The position numbers were made by a program, and so were the translations under genes. From the NCBI GenBank assembly GCA_018388625.1, contig CP074402.1:4588001-4652000 (forward strand): a stretch of DNA of 64,000 nucleotides, read 5' to 3'. Source of the DNA: Nocardiopsis eucommiae. Its GTDB lineage: Bacteria > Actinomycetota > Actinomycetes > Streptosporangiales > Streptosporangiaceae. The notes below the pieces were generated by a model. The model was given only the letters and a program-made list of their open reading frames with translations, had not been told where the DNA came from and did no database searches. Of this stretch, positions 16,816 through 26,376 are shown in pieces. The stretch's first letter is position 1. Each line of letters begins with the position of its first letter.

Positions 16816-17496
16816 CTACCCGTTCCGGTACTCCGTGGTGTCCATCGACGCGGCGATCTCGTCGTAGACGGCGCTGTACTGGGCGTCCACGGACCACACG
16901 TAGAGGAGCACGTCGCTCTCGGGCAGGAACCACATACGCACCTCGAAGGTGTCGTCGTTGTCGCAGGTGACGGTCCACAGCGAGTGGTGGGACTTGAGCC
17001 CGTCCGCGTGCTCGAAGACGTTGCCGGGCCCGGTGGTGAGGGTCGCGCCCTCGACCCCGATGTTGCCCGAGGCGGCGGTGTTGAGGCTGCGGCAGCTGTC
17101 GGTGTCGTCCGCCCAGCCGTCGTCGTCGTGGAAGGCGTCGTCCTTCTTGGGCCAGCTCTGCGGGTGCTTGTCGGCCTGTTTGGGGACGAGCTGGATCGAG
17201 CCGTAGGCGCAGGAGCTCTGTCCGGGCGGGGTCATGCACAGCTGGGAGCCGTCGTTCTGGACCTCCCACTCCTCGGGGGTCTCGATCGCCACGCCCATCA
17301 CGTCGGCGGTGTCGAACCCCTCCGGGCCGGGCGGTTCGATGGCGGGCATCATGCCGCTCTCGCCGCGCTCCAGTTCGATCCCGCCGGAGGCCTCGTCGGA
17401 ACCGCAGGCGGTGAGCGCCAGCAGGGACGCCGCGGCGACCGCCGCGACGCGACCGACCCCCTGCCGGTGCCGAACCAGGTTCGTCGTGCCCGCCAT
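16816..17496 (-). CDS. secreted lipoprotein of unknown function
   Basis: 226 residues. A signal peptide (VGRVAAVAAASLLALTAC) with lipobox LTAC at about residues 28-31 is followed by a short acidic linker and a compact domain with several cysteines (LCMTPPGQSSCAYGSIQ, DSCRSLN, TVTCDNDD). The domain continues FEVRMWFLPESDVLLYVWSVD and ends DTTEYRNG. No family was recognised; the even cysteine count suggests disulfides outside the cell. It diverges from sppA, with about 120 bases between the two starts. Confidence 0.75.
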   Translation of the reverse strand: MAGTTNLVRHRQGVGRVAAVAAASLLALTACGSDEASGGIELERGESGMMPAIEPPGPEGFDTADVMGVAIETPEEWEVQNDGSQLCMTPPGQSSCAYGSIQLVPKQADKHPQSWPKKDDAFHDDDGWADDTDSCRSLNTAASGNIGVEGATLTTGPGNVFEHADGLKSHHSLWTVTCDNDDTFEVRMWFLPESDVLLYVWSVDAQYSAVYDEIAASMDTTEYRNG

Positions 17497-17617
17497 GGTA
17501 CGTTCCGCCCTTCTCGTACGGTCCCCGACCTCGTGTCTGACAGATCGGAGCACAGTCGACCATAGCGCCCTCGACACACCCTCCGCGCCGGACCACCTCC
17601 CGCACTACTCTGGGTCC

Positions 17618-19343
17618 ATGGTGGACCTCGCGAAGATCACTGATCCCTTGTCCCTCAACCGGTTCGGCCCCCAGCCCAAGGGCCCGTTGGTCCTGGAGCT
17701 GGACCTCACGGAGGGTGTCGCCGACGAGGCGCCGGGCGACCCCTCAGCCAGATCATGAACAGGCGCAAGCAGCACTACCTGGAGGTGCTCGAGGGCATTC
17801 GCAGAGGTGCCCGCGACCCCGAGGTGGGCGGTCTCGTCGTGCGGGTGGACGCCCGTTCCCTGGGGATCGCGAAGATCCAGGAGCTGCGCGACACCGTCGC
17901 CGACTTCCGTGCCACCGGCAAGCCCGCCGTGGCCTGGGCGGACACCTTCGGGGAGGCCGGTGACGGCAACCTGCCGTACTACCTGGCCACCGCGTTCTCC
18001 CGGGTGGTCCTGTCCCCCACCGGCCTGGTGGGGCTGAGCGGCCTGATGTCGCGCACCACGTTCCTCAAGGGCGCTCTGGACCGGCTCGACGTGAAGTTCG
18101 AGGCCGGGGCCCGGCACGAGTACAAGAACGCGATCAACCCGTACACCCAGACGCAGTACACCGACGCCCACCGCGAGGCGGCCGGACGCCTCGTCGAGTC
18201 CATGAACGACCAGATCGTCACCGCGGTCGCCAAGAGCCGCGGGCTCACCGAGGAGCGGGTCCGGGAGCTGGTCGCGACCGCGCCGATCCTCGGCCAGGAG
18301 GCGTTGGAGGCCGGGCTGGTCGACCAGCTCGCCTACCGCGACGAGGTGTACGCGGAGCTGAACGCCGAGGTGCGCGCCCGGAAGGGCGAGGACTCCCCGA
18401 GCCCGCCCTCCAGTTCGTCACCCGCTACCACCGCAAGCACGTCCCGCCGCCCCGGCCCCGGTTCGCGGACAACGGCGACCACATCGCCCTCATCTCCGCC
18501 AACGGCGGCATCAACCTGGGCAAGAGCCGCCGCTCCCCGCTGGGCGGCACCGTGATGGGCTCGGACACCGTCTGCGCCGCCTTCCGTGCCGCCCGCCAGG
18601 ACCCCCGGGTCCGGGCCGTGGTGTTCCGGGTGGACAGCCCCGGGGGTTCGGCCATCGCCTCGGACCTGATCCGCAGGGAGAGCCAGCTGACCCGTGAGGC
18701 CGGCAAGCCGGTCATCACGACCATGGGCGACGTCGCGGGGTCGGGCGGCTACTACGTCGCGCTGGGGTCGGACGCGATCGTGGCGCAGCCCGCCACCATC
18801 ACCGGATCCATCGGCGTCCTGATCGGCAAGCCGGTCCTGGGCGCACTCCGGGAGCGGTTCGGGATCACCTCCGACTCCGTGAGCGAGGGTCCGCACGCGG
18901 GCATGTTCGACACCCTGGACGGGTTCAGCGACTCCGAGTGGGAGCGCATCAACACGCTGCTGGACACCATCTACGAGGACTTCGTGGCGAAGGCCGCCGC
19001 CGCCCGGGGCCGCACCTGGGACGAGATCCACGCGGTGGCCAAGGGCCGGATCTGGACCGGCGCGGACGCCCTGGAGAACGGTCTGGTCGACGAGCTGGGC
19101 GGGGTCGAGACGGCGGTGCGGCTGGCCCGCGCCAAGGCCGGGTCCGGGGCGCTCCCGGTCCGTGTCTTCCCGCGCGCGCACCCGCTGGACCGGCTCCGTC
19201 AGCACGAGTCCAGCGAGGACGTGGCCTCCGCCGAGCCGCAGACGGTGCTGAGCGCCTGGGGTCCGCTGGAGCACCTGGCCGCCCGGTTGGGGCTGCCCGC
19301 CTCCGGTCCGCTGAGCATGCCCGGCTCGTGGGAGATCCGTTGA
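17618..19343 (+). CDS. sppA: signal peptide peptidase SppA, long (two-domain) form, two frame breaks
   Basis: Membrane-associated S49 serine peptidase that degrades leftover signal peptides. Two tandem S49 domains as in E. coli SppA. The general-base lysine is in ARHEYKNAINPYT of the first domain and the nucleophilic serine is in GDVAGSGGYYVAL of the second. FRVDSPGGSAIASDLIRRE is the typical adjoining motif. The frame changes near 17,745 (GACCCCTCAGCC; one more C gives GDPLSQIMNRRK) and near 18,398 (GACTCCCCGAGCC; one more C gives EDSPEPALQFVTRYHR). About 576 residues after repair. No N-terminal membrane helix is evident. Start ATG 17618. Confidence 0.9.
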
Positions 19344-19837
19344 GCGTTCCGGGCGGCGCCTACCTGGAGGCGATGGCGCTGCTGCCGACCGGTGTGACCG
19401 TGGTGACCGTCGCGGACGGCCGCGACGACATCGGGGCGACGGTGAGTGCCCTGGTGTCGATCTCCACGGATCCGCCGGTGGTGATGTTGAGCGTGGCCGG
19501 GGAGGGCTACGTTGCCGAGGTCGTGGGTGAGGTCGGCGCGTTCGCGGTGAGCGTGCTCGCCGCCGACCAGCGCGCCGTGGCGGGGCGGTTCGCCGCCGAG
19601 GGCCGCCCCAGCGCCCGGCACCTGGTGTCGGGCCTGTCCCACCACCGGGGCGCGCACACCGGGGCGATCGTGCTGGACGACTCCCTGGCGGCGCTGGAGT
19701 GCTCGGTGCGCCAGCGGGTGGAGGTCGGTGACCACACGGTGTTCTTCGCGGACGTGGTGGGCCTGCCCGAGGTGGGCGCGGAGCGGCGCGGTCCGGCGAT
19801 GGTCCGCTGGGACGGCCGGTACCACTCGCTGGGGTGA
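19340..19837 (+). CDS. flavin reductase family protein
   Basis: 165 residues of the FMN-binding split-barrel flavin reductase type: ALLPTGVTVVTVADG, GATVSALVSISTDPPVVMLSV and GEVGAFAVSVLAADQRAVAGRFA are the usual strands and FMN contacts, and the C-terminal LSHHRGAHTGAIVLDDSLAALECSV is also typical. It supplies reduced flavin to a partner monooxygenase or acts alone. The likely start is a TTG whose last bases overlap the sppA stop (TTGA), indicating translational coupling. Ends before a 15-base-pair terminator. Confidence 0.85.
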   Translation: MSVPGGAYLEAMALLPTGVTVVTVADGRDDIGATVSALVSISTDPPVVMLSVAGEGYVAEVVGEVGAFAVSVLAADQRAVAGRFAAEGRPSARHLVSGLSHHRGAHTGAIVLDDSLAALECSVRQRVEVGDHTVFFADVVGLPEVGAERRGPAMVRWDGRYHSLG

Positions 19838-19854
19838 TTCCGCCGGGACGTGCG

Positions 19855-19891
19855 AGGGGCCCCGGAACCGTGATGCGGTTCCGGGGCCCCT
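19855..19891. terminator. bidirectional hairpin terminator
   Basis: AGGGGCCCCGGAACC pairs perfectly with GGTTCCGGGGCCCCT (15 base pairs) across a 7-base loop, between the convergent flavin reductase and ABC binding-protein genes. Confidence 0.85.
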
Positions 19892-19904
19892 GTCGTGCGG
19901 GCGG

Positions 19905-20804
19905 TCAGACCAGGCCCTGCTCCTCCAGCCACTCCTGGGCGACGTCGGCGGCGTTCTCGTTGTCGATCACGACGCGCTCGTTGAGCTGGGTGAGCTCCTC
20001 CGTGGTCAGCGCCGCGGAGACGGCGTTGAGGGCGTCACGCGCCGTGTCGTCGACCTGCTCGCCGTTGACGAGCGGCGTGATGTTCTGCGATCCGAAGAGG
20101 TTCTCCGGGTCCTCCAGGACCACGAGGTCCTCCACCGCGATCTGCGGGTCGGTCGTGAACAGGTTGGCCGCCTGGATGTCGCCGTCCTCCAGCGCCTTGG
20201 TCAGGAGGGCGACCTCCAGCGAGCGGAACTCGGAGAACTCGATCCCGTAGACCGACTCCAGTCCCACCACGCCCTGGTGGCGGGTCTCGAACTCGGGCGG
20301 TCCGCCCAGCACGAGCTGGTCGGCCACCTCGGCCAGGTCCGTGAGGCTGGCCAGGTCGTGCTCCTCGGCCACCTCTCTCGTCACGGTGACCGAGTCCTTG
20401 TTCTCCGCGCTGGAGGAGTCCAGGATCTCCAGCCCCTCCGGCAGGGCCTCCTCGACCAGGGCGTTGGTCTCCTCGGCGTCGGCGCTGGGCGCCTCGTCGT
20501 CGAGGTAGGCCAGGGTCGCGCCGTTGTACTCGGGGAAGACGGAGAGGTTGCCCGACTCGATCTGCGAGTAGTACACCTCGCGGCTGCCGATGTTGAGCTG
20601 GTAGTCGACCTCCACGCCCTCGGCCGCCATGGCCCGGCCGTACAGCTCCGCGAGCAGGGTGCTCTCGGGGAAGTCGGCCGAACCGATGACCACCGCGCCC
20701 GACGCGGCGCCTCCGCCGCCGTCCTCCTCGTAGGGGTCGCTGCCACCGCACGCGCTGAGGAGCAACACCAGGGGAAGCCCGATGAGGGCGAGCTTCTTGT
20801 GCAT
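19905..20804 (-). CDS. osmoprotectant ABC transporter substrate-binding lipoprotein (OpuCC type)
   Basis: 299 residues. Start ATG at 20804 with AGAAGG upstream; signal peptide MHKKLALIGLPLVLLLSACGG with lipobox LSAC. The mature domain is of the glycine betaine/carnitine/choline-binding class: IGSADFPESTLLAELYGRAM, QIESGNLSVFPEYNGATLAYL, and AENKDSVTVTREVAEEHDLASLTDLAE are family segments. Binds quaternary ammonium compounds outside the cell and delivers them to the two permeases. Last gene of a four-gene minus-strand operon (ATPase, permease, permease, binding protein), about 60 bases after the second permease. Confidence 0.9.
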   Translation of the reverse strand: MHKKLALIGLPLVLLLSACGGSDPYEEDGGGGAASGAVVIGSADFPESTLLAELYGRAMAAEGVEVDYQLNIGSREVYYSQIESGNLSVFPEYNGATLAYLDDEAPSADAEETNALVEEALPEGLEILDSSSAENKDSVTVTREVAEEHDLASLTDLAEVADQLVLGGPPEFETRHQGVVGLESVYGIEFSEFRSLEVALLTKALEDGDIQAANLFTTDPQIAVEDLVVLEDPENLFGSQNITPLVNGEQVDDTARDALNAVSAALTTEELTQLNERVVIDNENAADVAQEWLEEQGLV

Positions 20805-20862
20805 GTCCGAACCTTCTCTCTGGGGAGTCCTACTTGACAGGCGGTGCCCGAAGACCGCCAGG

Positions 20863-21543
20863 TCAGCGCGCCACCGCGGACTCGGCACGCAGTCCGGGCG
20901 CGACGAGGAACCGTCGCAGCCCGGCGAACAGGAGCGTGGTGACCACCGCGAGCGCCACCACGAGTACGGAACCGCCCAGCATCATCGTGAGGTCCTGGCG
21001 GGCCTGGCCGTCGACGATGTAGCGGCCCAACCCGCCCACTCCCACGTAGGCGGCGATGGTGGCCGTGGCCACCACCTGGACGGCGGCCGTGCGCATCCCG
21101 ATCAGGATGAGCGGTGTGGCCACCGGGAGTTCGAGCTTGAACAGGACCTCGCGGCCGCGCATGCCCATGCCCAGCGCGGCGTCCCTGAGCCGGGGCTCGA
21201 CGCCCCGGACGCCCTCGTGGGTGTTGACGAGGATCGGCGGGACGGCCAGGGCCACCAGGGCCGCGATGACGGGAACGAGCCCGATCCCGGCGGCCAGCAC
21301 GATCAGGAAGAGCACGCCGATGGTGGGCAGGGCCCGGGCGAAGTTGGCCAGGCTCGCGGTGAGGAAGCCGCCCACGCCGGTGTGTCCGGTGAACAGGCCG
21401 ATCGGGACCGCGATGGCGGTCGAGATGAGCAGGCCCAGCAGCGAGTAGTAGACGTGTTCGCCCAGCCTGGCCGGGATGCCCGCCGAGCCGCTCCACTGCG
21501 CGGGGTCCGAGAACCACGCCACGAGTTCGTTCAGGATGTCCAT
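20863..21543 (-). CDS. osmoprotectant ABC transporter permease (OpuCD type)
   Basis: 226 residues, start ATG at 21543 two bases after the stop of the first permease. Five or six membrane helices; the binding-protein-dependent transport signature EGVRGVEPRLRDAALGMGMRGREVLFKLELP (EAA loop) contacts the ATPase, and AAYVGVGGLGRYIVDGQARQD is the family C-terminal motif. The N-terminal segment PARLGEHVYYSLLGLLISTAIAVP is typical for OpuCB/OpuCD-type permeases. Confidence 0.92.
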   Translation of the reverse strand: MDILNELVAWFSDPAQWSGSAGIPARLGEHVYYSLLGLLISTAIAVPIGLFTGHTGVGGFLTASLANFARALPTIGVLFLIVLAAGIGLVPVIAALVALAVPPILVNTHEGVRGVEPRLRDAALGMGMRGREVLFKLELPVATPLILIGMRTAAVQVVATATIAAYVGVGGLGRYIVDGQARQDLTMMLGGSVLVVALAVVTTLLFAGLRRFLVAPGLRAESAVAR

Positions 21544-21545
21544 GG

Positions 21546-22364
21546 TCACTCCCCCGCCGTGGCTGGGCTCGGGTGCGCGGCGGCGCCCGTGGTCGACGGT
21601 GTGGGCACGGCGGCGGCTCGGCGCGTGCGGGCCCTGAGCCCGGAGCCCGGCCGCCCGTTGCCCCGGGTCCAGGGGGTGAGCAGGTACTGGGCGATGACCA
21701 GCAGGGCGTCGGTGACGAAGGCCAGCAGCACCACCAGCACGATGCCGACCACGATGGGCGCGTCGAACTGACGGCGGAACCCGTCGCTGAGGATGAGCTG
21801 GCCCAGTCCGCCCAGGCCCACCAGGGAGGCGACGCTGACCATGCTGATGGTGGCCACCGAGGCCACGCGCAGCCCGGCGATGATCACCGGCACCGCCACC
21901 GGCATCTCCACGGTCACCAGGCGCCGGAGCGGTCCGTAGCCGATCGCGACCGCCGCCTGGCGTACGTGGTCGGGGACCTGGCGCAGACCGTCCACCACGT
22001 TGGGCAGCAGGATCACCAGGGTGTAGAGGGACAGCGGGACGATCGCGGTCCAGTCGCTGAACCCCGTGTAGGGCAGCATGAGGAAGAACAGGGCGATGGA
22101 GGGCACCGCGTAGAGCACGTTCACGCCGGTGAGCACCGGCGGGTAGAGCCCGCGCCAGCGCGCGCAGGCCAGCCCCAGGGGCACGGCGACGGCCAGCCCG
22201 ATGAGGATGGACAGGTAGGCGAGGCGCATGTGCTCCAGGAGCCGGGGCAGGATCCCCCGGTCGGGTTCGCCCGGGTAGCTCCAGTTGGTCACGCCCCAGT
22301 CGGTGACCCGGACGGCCCACTCCCAGGCACCCACGGCCCAGTTCCCGCCGTCGGCGGCGATCAC
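21546..22364 (-). CDS. osmoprotectant ABC transporter permease (OpuCB type)
   Basis: 272 residues. The GTG start at 22364 overlaps the ATPase stop codon (GTGA), so translation is coupled. Membrane helices are evident (LAYLSILIGLAVAVPLGLACA, APIVVGIVLVVLLAFVTDALLVIAQ). The EAA loop reads VDGLRQVPDHVRQAAVAIGYGPLRRLVTVEMP and the motif ASLVGLGGLGQLI follows. The C-terminal 35 residues after the last helix are basic and proline/alanine rich and probably disordered. Works with the second permease as a heterodimer. Confidence 0.9.
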   Translation of the reverse strand: MIAADGGNWAVGAWEWAVRVTDWGVTNWSYPGEPDRGILPRLLEHMRLAYLSILIGLAVAVPLGLACARWRGLYPPVLTGVNVLYAVPSIALFFLMLPYTGFSDWTAIVPLSLYTLVILLPNVVDGLRQVPDHVRQAAVAIGYGPLRRLVTVEMPVAVPVIIAGLRVASVATISMVSVASLVGLGGLGQLILSDGFRRQFDAPIVVGIVLVVLLAFVTDALLVIAQYLLTPWTRGNGRPGSGLRARTRRAAAVPTPSTTGAAAHPSPATAGE

Positions 22365-23475
22365 TCGGACACCGACCAGATCGCGGCGCCCAGGTCGTCC
22401 TGGGAGACCACTCCGACGACGCGGCCCTCGTCGTCCACGCCGACGGCCCGTCCCGCCGGGGAGAGCACTGCGGCGTCCAGGGCGGCGCGCAGGGAGTCGG
22501 CGCCCACATCGAAGGTGTGGCCGAAGGGGGCCAGCTCCAGTGAGCCGAGCGGCACACCGGTGGGGGCCCGGTCGAGCTGCGCGGCGCTGACCCACCCCGG
22601 GGCATGCGGTCGGCGTCCACCACGAGCGCCCACGGTTCGCCGTCCCCGGTGACGACGTCCTTGGCGCGTTCGACCCGGTCCTCGTCGTCGAAGACCACGT
22701 CCTCACGCGGGGAGAGCGCGCTGGCGGGGAAGAAGGAGAGGCGGCGCACTCCCCGGTCGTAGCCGATGAACGACTCCACGAACGCGTCCACGGGTTCGGC
22801 GAGCAGCCGTTTCGGGGTGTCGTACTGGGCGAGTTCGCCGCCGGGCCGGAAGACCGCGATCCGGTCGCCGAGGCGTACCGCCTCGTCGATGTCGTGGGTG
22901 ACGAACACGATGGTCTTGTGCAGCTCCTGCTGGAGGCGGATCAGCTCGTCCTGGAGGCTGGTGCGCACGACCGGGTCGACGGCGCTGAAGGGCTCGTCCA
23001 TGAGCAGGATCGGCGGGTCGGCGGCGAGGGCGCGGGCGACGCCGACCCTCTGCTGCTGTCCACCCGAGAGCTGGTGGGGGTAGCGCCTGGCCTGGGCGGG
23101 TTCGAGGCCGACCAGTTCCATGAGTTCGGCCGCTCGCGCGCGTGCCTTGGAGCGTCGCCATCCGAGGAGCAGAGGCACCGTGGCGATGTTGTCCAGGACG
23201 GTGCGGTGCGGGAAGAGTCCCGCCTGCTGGATGACGTAGCCGATGGAGCGGCGCAGCTGGGCCGGGTCCTGCTCGCGGATGTCGGCGCCGTCGACGCGGA
23301 TGGTTCCGGCGGTGGGCTCGACCATGCGGTTGATCATCCGCAGTGAGGTGGTCTTGCCGCTGCCGGAGGGGCCGACGAAGACCGTGGTCCCGCCGGACTC
23401 CACTGTCAGGTCCAGACTGGCGACGGCGACGGTGCCGTCCGGATAGGTCTTGGCGGCGCCCTCGAATGTGATCAT
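22361..23475 (-). CDS. osmoprotectant ABC transporter ATP-binding protein with CBS domain (OpuCA type), one frame break
   Basis: Energises uptake of compatible solutes. Walker A GPSGSGKTT, Q-loop YVIQQAGLFPH, signature LSGGQQQRVG, Walker B ILLMDEPFSAVD and switch histidine FVTHDIDEA are all present. The C-terminal region is a CBS-type segment (GRAVGVDDEGRVVGVVSQDDL), which in OpuA/OpuC senses ionic strength or nucleotides. The frame changes near 22,595 (coding strand CGCATGCCCCGGGGTGGG); one more G gives MPRGWVSAAQLDRAPTG. About 371 residues after repair. First gene of the operon; start ATG 23475 (MITFEGAAKTYPDG). Confidence 0.92.
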
Positions 23476-23715
23476 CGCGGGGTCGTCTCCGTTCGGGGGC
23501 CTGTGGGATTTCCGCGGGGGAGCCACGCGGATACGCGGCCTTCCCCTGGGCCCGGGGTTCAAACGGGTGGAAGCGGACACCGTGACCGGACCGCGACCCC
23601 GGTCCGTCCCTGGGCGTGCCGGGAAGAGTACCCCAGGCCGGGAGGTTACGGACACGACGACACGCCGCCCCACTCGAACAGGAGTATGATCCCGCGCGCT
23701 TCGCTCCGGTCGAGC

Positions 23716-24387
23716 TCAGCCCCGGGCGGCGATCCAGTCGGTGAGCTGGTGAAGGTCGTCCACGATCACGTCGGCCCGCCGGGCGTCGGGGGTGGCGGCG
23801 TGCCGGTACCCGTAGATGCCCCGGCGCAGCAGGGCGGTGCCCATCCCGGCGCGGCGGGCGGGGAGGACGTCGTTGTCGACGCGGTCACCGACGTAGAGGA
23901 TCTCCTCGGCGGTGACGCCCGGACGGCCGCGGTCGGCCAGCTCCAGGACGCGGTCGAAGAACTCCGGCTGCGGTTTCTGCGTGCCCCACACGTCGGAGAT
24001 GCCGATGCCGTCGACGCCCAGGCCCATGGCGTCCAGGGTGGGTCCGGCCTCGGGAGGCTGGTTGCCCGCGATGACCAGGGACAGCCCGGCCTGGTTCATG
24101 GCCTTGAAGGCGGGGCGGACGTCCGGGTAGAGGTCGCGCTCGTCGAAGTGCTCACGGACGCCCTCCGGGTCCTCGGCCCGCCAACGGGCGCTCTCGGCCT
24201 CCAGGTCGAACCCGGGCACGAGCAGCCGGAAACCGTCGGTGAGCGTGCCGCCCGAGCCGATCACCGCGCCGATGGTGCCGAAGAACGCCATGTGCGGGAT
24301 GGCGAACCGGTCCGCCCAGCGCGCGAAGATCCGCGTCTCGTCGATGAGCGTCTCGCCGACGTCGAACACCACAGTACGAATTGCCAC
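23716..24387 (-). CDS. HAD superfamily hydrolase
   Basis: 223 residues. The catalytic aspartate motif is in VVFDVGETLIDE, motif II lies in LSLVIAGNQPPEAG, the lysine of motif III in WGTQKPQPEFF and the acidic motif IV in ILYVGDRVDNDVLPARRAGM. The cap region follows the first motif (IFARWADRFAIPHMAFFG), as in class I phosphatases. Substrate unknown. Start GTG at 24387 has no Shine-Dalgarno but a TACACT -10-like element about 10 bases before it, suggesting a leaderless message of its own rather than read-through from nrtR. Confidence 0.85.
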   Translation of the reverse strand: MAIRTVVFDVGETLIDETRIFARWADRFAIPHMAFFGTIGAVIGSGGTLTDGFRLLVPGFDLEAESARWRAEDPEGVREHFDERDLYPDVRPAFKAMNQAGLSLVIAGNQPPEAGPTLDAMGLGVDGIGISDVWGTQKPQPEFFDRVLELADRGRPGVTAEEILYVGDRVDNDVLPARRAGMGTALLRRGIYGYRHAATPDARRADVIVDDLHQLTDWIAARG

Positions 24388-24460
24388 GGTTAGGGAGTGT
24401 ACAAGGCGTGTACCGGCGCGGACCCGGCCCGCCACCGCTCGGGCCCGCGCCGTGGCGGGT

Positions 24461-25246
24461 TCAGGCGCCCGGCGGGCGCAGCACGGCGAAGGCGTCGGTG
24501 ACCTCCAGTTCCCGCGCGCGGAAGCGGAAGAGGGCGGCGGGTCGGCCACCGGAGCGACCGGAGGGCACGGAGCGGCCGGTCTCCTCGATCTGCCCGCGCC
24601 GCAGGAGGACCCGGCGCAGGTTGGTGGCGGCCACGTCGTGCCCGAGGGCGGCCCGGTAGTGGGCCGACAGCTCCGACATCGTGAACTCCGGCGGGGCCAG
24701 GGCGAAGCCCAGGTTGGTGTAGCTCAGTTTGGAGCGCAGCCGTCGGCGGCCGGAGCGGACGATGGAGGCGTGGTCGAAGGCCATCGGCGGCAGGTCGGCG
24801 GCGGGGTGCCAGCCGGTGTCGGCCGGAACCACGGGGTCGATGTGCGCCGGGACCAGACCCAGGTAGGCGGTGGCCAGGGTGCGGCGCTGGGGGTCGCGGT
24901 GGGGGTCGCTGCGGGTCTCCAGCTGCTCCATGTGGCTGACGTCGCGGACGTCGACCTTCTGGGCGAGCTGTCGGCGGATCGAGGCGCCCAGGCTCTCGTC
25001 GGCGCCGAGCCGACCACCGGGCAGCGCCCACTCGCCCTCGCAGGGCGGCAGGGCGCGCCGCCACAACAGGACGCACAGTTCTCCCGCGCGGATCTGGAGG
25101 ACGACCGCGATCGCCTCGTGCGCCGAGAGCACCGCCGCCCCTCCCCTCCGATCGGGGTCGGCCGTCGCGGTCGGGCCCGCGTCGGCCACCATGGCCTGTC
25201 CGTTTGCTTCCGGGATATCCACCCTGTCCCTTCCGTTCCACGCCAT
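24461..25246 (-). CDS. nrtR: NrtR-type NAD metabolism repressor (Nudix domain plus winged helix)
   Basis: The N-terminal half (about residues 40-165) is Nudix-like: AIAVVLQIRAGELCVLLWRRA and EGEWALPGGRLGADESLGASIRRQLAQKVD, with the Nudix box degenerate (no REExxEE), as expected for NrtR, which binds ADP-ribose rather than hydrolysing it. The C-terminal part (LSYTNLGFALAPPEFTMSELSAHYRAAL, then LRRVLLRRGQIEETG and GRPAALFRF) is the NrtR winged-helix DNA-binding domain. It is divergent from nadA with a near-perfect palindrome between them. Start ATG 25246; a second in-frame ATG lies about 18 codons downstream. Role assigned from architecture plus location. Confidence 0.85.
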   Translation of the reverse strand: MAWNGRDRVDIPEANGQAMVADAGPTATADPDRRGGAAVLSAHEAIAVVLQIRAGELCVLLWRRALPPCEGEWALPGGRLGADESLGASIRRQLAQKVDVRDVSHMEQLETRSDPHRDPQRRTLATAYLGLVPAHIDPVVPADTGWHPAADLPPMAFDHASIVRSGRRRLRSKLSYTNLGFALAPPEFTMSELSAHYRAALGHDVAATNLRRVLLRRGQIEETGRSVPSGRSGGRPAALFRFRARELEVTDAFAVLRPPGA

Positions 25247-25261
25247 GTTAAGCTTCACCAG

Positions 25262-25284
25262 GTTTGTGCCTGACAGACAAAAAC
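25262..25284. promoter_or_regulatory. 23-bp near-perfect palindrome, probable NrtR operator
   Basis: The sequence begins GTTTGTGCCTG, has a central A, and ends CAGACAAAAAC. Nine of the eleven positions in each half match the reverse complement of the other half. It lies 16 bases from the nrtR start and 74 bases upstream of nadA, where it could control both directions. The operator identity is inferred from context. Confidence 0.65.
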
Positions 25285-25357
25285 TAGGTCTCCGCACGCA
25301 TCTCCCCTGGCACGGCGCCCGCACGGCGTGCCCACAGCCCCAAGGAAGTAGTAGGAC

Positions 25358-26356
25358 ATGGCATCGGTCACCGCGACGGCGGACACCATGACCAGGCAGG
25401 AGTGGGCCACCGAGGTCCGCCGCCTGGCAGAGGAGCGCGACGCTGTCATCCTCGCGCACAACTACCAGCGCCCGGAAATCCAGGACGTCGCCCACCACAC
25501 CGGCGACTCCCTGGCACTGTCCCGGCTCGCCGCGAGCGTGGACGCCAGCACCATCGTCTTCTGCGGCGTGCACTTCATGGCCGAGACCGCCAAGATCCTC
25601 GCGCCGGAGAAGACCATTCTGCTCCCCGACCCCAACGCCGGGTGCTCGTTGGCGGACACGATCACCGCCGAGGACGTGCGCGCGTGGAAGGCCCAGCACC
25701 CCGGCGCGGTCGTGGTCGCCTACGTCAACACCACGGCGGCGGTCAAGGCCGAGACCGACATCTGCTGCACCTCGTCCAACGCCGCCGACGTCATCCGGTC
25801 CATCCCCGAGGACCGGGAGATCCTGTTCCTCCCGGACCAGTTCCTCGGCGCCCACGTCAAGCGGGTCACCGGCCGCGAGAACATCCACGTCTGGATGGGC
25901 GAGTGCCACGTGCACGCCGGGATCGACGGCCACACCCTGCGTGAGCGGGTCGCCTCCGAGCCCGACGCCGAGGTGTACGTCCACCCCGAGTGCGGCTGCG
26001 CCACCTCGGCCCTCTACCTCGTGGGCAGCGGAGCGGTCCCCGAGGAGCGGGTGAAGGTCCTCTCCACCGGCGGGATGCTGAGCGCCGCGGAGAACACCAC
26101 GGCCAAGAAGGTGCTGATCGCCACCGAGACCGGCATGCTGCACCAGCTGCGCAACGCCAACTCCACCACGGAGTTCGAGGCGGTCAACTCGCGCGCCGAG
26201 TGCCACTACATGAAGATGATCGACGCCGACAAGCTGCTGAACTCGCTCCGCCACGGCACCACCGAGATCCTGGTGGACCCCGGGACCGCCGAGCGGGCCC
26301 GCCGCTCCGTGGAGCGGATGGTCGCCATCGGACAGCCCTCACGGGGCGGCGAGTAG
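25358..26356 (+). CDS. nadA: quinolinate synthase
   Basis: Condenses iminoaspartate with dihydroxyacetone phosphate to quinolinate in de novo NAD synthesis, using a [4Fe-4S] cluster. 332 residues. The three cluster cysteines are in PDPNAGCSLADTI, GECHVHAG and HPECGC. Other family segments are VILAHNYQRPEIQDVAHHTGD, CGVHFMAETAKILAP and ANSTTEFEAVNSRAECHYMK. AGGAAG precedes the ATG. nadB and nadC are not next to it, unlike in many actinomycetes; the following gene is a sigma-like protein. Likely repressed by the divergent NrtR. Confidence 0.95.
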   Translation: MASVTATADTMTRQEWATEVRRLAEERDAVILAHNYQRPEIQDVAHHTGDSLALSRLAASVDASTIVFCGVHFMAETAKILAPEKTILLPDPNAGCSLADTITAEDVRAWKAQHPGAVVVAYVNTTAAVKAETDICCTSSNAADVIRSIPEDREILFLPDQFLGAHVKRVTGRENIHVWMGECHVHAGIDGHTLRERVASEPDAEVYVHPECGCATSALYLVGSGAVPEERVKVLSTGGMLSAAENTTAKKVLIATETGMLHQLRNANSTTEFEAVNSRAECHYMKMIDADKLLNSLRHGTTEILVDPGTAERARRSVERMVAIGQPSRGGE

Positions 26357-26376
26357 CCGACGCGTCGTGCGCGGAG

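Noticed and set aside
20863..23673. A single 936-codon open frame suggesting an ATPase-permease fusion
   Set aside because: It joins the ATPase and second permease only because the first frame break shifts into another frame; correct start codons and overlaps give four normal OpuC genes.
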